A DNA stretch of 6,039 bases from Clostridiales bacterium UBA6388. GTDB lineage: Bacteria > Bacillota > Clostridia > Oscillospirales > Oscillospiraceae. The position numbers and the translations under genes were made by a program. Shown piece by piece: positions 5,598-6,039 of this stretch; positions within the stretch are counted from its first letter, which is position 1; each line of letters begins with the position of its first letter. The DNA lies in contig DJQK01000073.1 of NCBI GenBank assembly GCA_002437575.1, forward strand, positions 1,286 through 7,324, read 5' to 3'. The notes beneath the pieces were generated by a model. It was not told the origin of the DNA and ran no database searches. It saw nothing but the letters and a program-made list of their open reading frames with translations.

Positions 5598-5652
5598 GAA
5601 ATCCTTGGAGTTCCCGACTTGCAGCGCCTCCAAAATCGCGTCTTTTCAGCGT

Positions 5653-5665
5653 GCGTTGTTAACGC
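5653..5665. repeat. Short hairpin with 3-base loop
   Basis: GCGTT (5653-5657) pairs with AACGC (5661-5665) around loop GTT. It lies in the somewhat less structured stretch 5600-5726, where no other feature was recognised. Confidence 0.45.
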
Positions 5666-5726
5666 TCTCTTTCTGGTTTGCAATTACGTTCGATTTTGTT
5701 CCATCTTCAACGATCTTACTGCCGAG

Positions 5727-5750
5727 CGGCAAACCTTCGGTCTTTGGCCG
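5727..5750. repeat. Hairpin 1 of a contiguous hairpin series
   Basis: CGGCAAA (5727-5733) pairs with TTTG-CCG (5743-5750, one bulged G). CC/GG then closes the loop TTC, with TC unpaired on the 3' side. It directly abuts the next hairpin at 5751. Confidence 0.6.
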
Positions 5751-5786
5751 TCACAAGGCACTTTTGCTCTGCAAAAGTCCTTGTGA
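5751..5786. repeat. Hairpin 2: 16-bp stem with one bulged base and 3-base loop
   Basis: TCACAAGG (5751-5758) pairs with CCTTGTGA (5779-5786), and ACTTTTGC (5760-5767) pairs with GCAAAAGT (5771-5778). The loop is TCT. The only defect is an unpaired C at 5759, between two perfect 8-bp blocks. Confidence 0.85.
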
Positions 5787-5836
5787 GGGGGCTGCGTCGG
5801 TGCGAGGCAAGTCTCCCAAGCACCACCGAAACCCCC
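5787..5836. repeat. Hairpin 3: GGGGG/CCCCC-closed compound stem
   Basis: GGGGG (5787-5791) pairs with CCCCC (5832-5836), and TCGGTG (5797-5802) pairs with CACCGA (5824-5829). GGTGC/GCACC is an alternative inner pairing. It starts immediately after hairpin 2 and ends one base before hairpin 4. Confidence 0.65.
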
Positions 5837-5837
5837 A

Positions 5838-5873
5838 GCGAAGAGAAATTTCCAGAGGAAATTTGCTCTTCGC
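5838..5873. repeat. Hairpin 4: 16-bp stem with one bulged base and 3-base loop
   Basis: GCGAAGAG (5838-5845) pairs with CTCTTCGC (5866-5873), and AAATTTCC (5846-5853) pairs with GGAAATTT (5857-5864). The loop is AGA. The only defect is an unpaired G at 5865. The layout (two perfect 8-bp blocks, one bulge, 3-base loop) copies hairpin 2 with unrelated sequence and the bulge on the opposite arm. Confidence 0.85.
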
Positions 5874-5932
5874 CGGTTCAAGACTGAAAGTCTGCTGCTC
5901 GGCACAAAGATCGTGCAAAACATTTCAAACCG
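5874..5932. repeat. Possible three-way junction
   Basis: CGGTT (5874-5878) can pair with AACCG (5928-5932), enclosing two small hairpins: AGACT/AGTCT (5881-5885 with 5889-5893, loop GAA) and GCAC/GTGC (5902-5905 with 5913-5916). It starts where hairpin 4 ends. The short stems make this less certain than hairpins 2 and 4. Confidence 0.45.
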
Positions 5933-5952
5933 GGACTGCGTCAGAGAAAGAA

Positions 5953-5984
5953 CGAGAGTGCTCAGATATTTGCAGGCACGCTCG
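5953..5984. repeat. Interrupted 4+4 bp hairpin
   Basis: CGAG (5953-5956) pairs with CTCG (5981-5984), and GTGC (5958-5961) pairs with GCAC (5976-5979). They are separated by a single A/G mismatch (5957, 5980) and close a 14-base loop. Confidence 0.5.
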
Positions 5985-6027
5985 ATTGGTACTGCACCGC
6001 AAGCCTAGAACCCCAGAGGAGTCTGAG

Positions 6028-6039
6028 GGGCCGCGGCCC
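6028..6039. repeat. Second copy of the GGGCCGCGGCCC palindrome, at the window edge
   Basis: This is identical to 5582-5593, 446 bp to the left. The window ends on its last base, so whether a T-run follows as in the first copy cannot be seen. It is preceded by CCCC...GGGG pairing (6011-6030) that can form another small stem. Confidence 0.7.

Larger units (their letters stand above)
5341..6039. other. Non-coding, inverted-repeat-dense region
   Basis: No gene is supported in this 700-bp stretch. Open frames here run through hairpins, lack ribosome binding sites and have arginine/alanine- or cysteine/proline-rich shadow compositions. At least ten inverted repeats are packed in, several touching end to end, and one 12-bp palindrome occurs twice. 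The 5' leader and promoter of the regulator operon must lie here or beyond, but no clear -35/-10 pair was found on the - strand between 5350 and 5480. The individual repeats are listed separately. The region could be a cluster of dispersed palindromic repeats, remnants of insertion elements, or a structured RNA locus. Confidence 0.7.

Noticed and set aside
5349..5633. Possible 94-residue small protein on the - strand upstream of the regulator
   Set aside because: It begins with TTG, is Arg/Lys/Ala-rich, crosses several hairpins and matches no family I recognise. It is more likely an open frame through repeat sequence.
5871..5905. tRNA-like T-arm (GGTTCAAGA)
   Set aside because: The flanking bases do not form a T-stem, and no acceptor, D or anticodon arms could be found at the right distances.
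5684..5923. Possible 79-residue small protein on the - strand
   Set aside because: It coincides exactly with the contiguous hairpin series, has a Cys/Arg/Pro-rich shadow composition and no supported start.
5341..6039. CRISPR array or known large ncRNA (tmRNA, RNase P RNA, SRP RNA, group II intron)
   Set aside because: There are no regularly spaced direct repeats, and none of the conserved core sequences of these RNAs or an intron domain V was recognised.

Overview
The window looks like the chromosome of a moderately GC-rich Firmicute, most likely a gut clostridium of the Oscillospiraceae/Ruminococcaceae type. This is an inference. It rests on the protein style, strong GGAGG ribosome binding sites, a tetrahydrofolate (THF) riboswitch in front of an ECF-transporter folate S component, and short palindromic repeat elements between genes. 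No taxonomic marker gene is present.

Layout. Bases 1-615 (+) hold the 3' part of a CapA-type metallophosphatase gene whose start lies outside the window. Just after its stop is a MITE-like element (621-783) with 18-bp imperfect terminal inverted repeats. A hairpin at 792-819 follows and can terminate both capA (+) and the convergent folC (-). Bases 831-2735 (-) are a two-gene folate-salvage operon, folT then folC. Its leader contains a THF riboswitch aptamer (2831-2929), a candidate sigma-A promoter at 2997-3024, and a candidate translational switch over the folT Shine-Dalgarno sequence. Bases 3215-5340 (-) are a tightly coupled three-gene operon ending in a 26-bp perfect palindrome (3181-3206). 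In transcription order it encodes a YheO/DauR-like PAS-HTH regulator, a RidA-family imine/enamine deaminase, and a threonine-synthase-like PLP enzyme with an N-terminal zinc ribbon. Bases 5341-6039 contain no convincing gene. They are densely packed with inverted repeats, several abutting end to end, and a 12-bp palindrome occurs twice.

How the genes work together. FolT would supply the substrate-binding membrane subunit of a folate ECF importer, and FolC would trap imported folate by polyglutamylation. The riboswitch would lower their expression when reduced folates are plentiful. In the second operon, a PLP lyase or deaminase would release reactive enamine/imine intermediates that RidA hydrolyses. 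The PAS-HTH protein probably senses the amino-acid substrate. The substrate cannot be read from the sequence.

No clearly new multi-gene system is visible. The observations most worth following are the riboswitch expression platform, the uncharacterised PLP/RidA/regulator operon, and the hairpin-packed 700-bp region at the right end.
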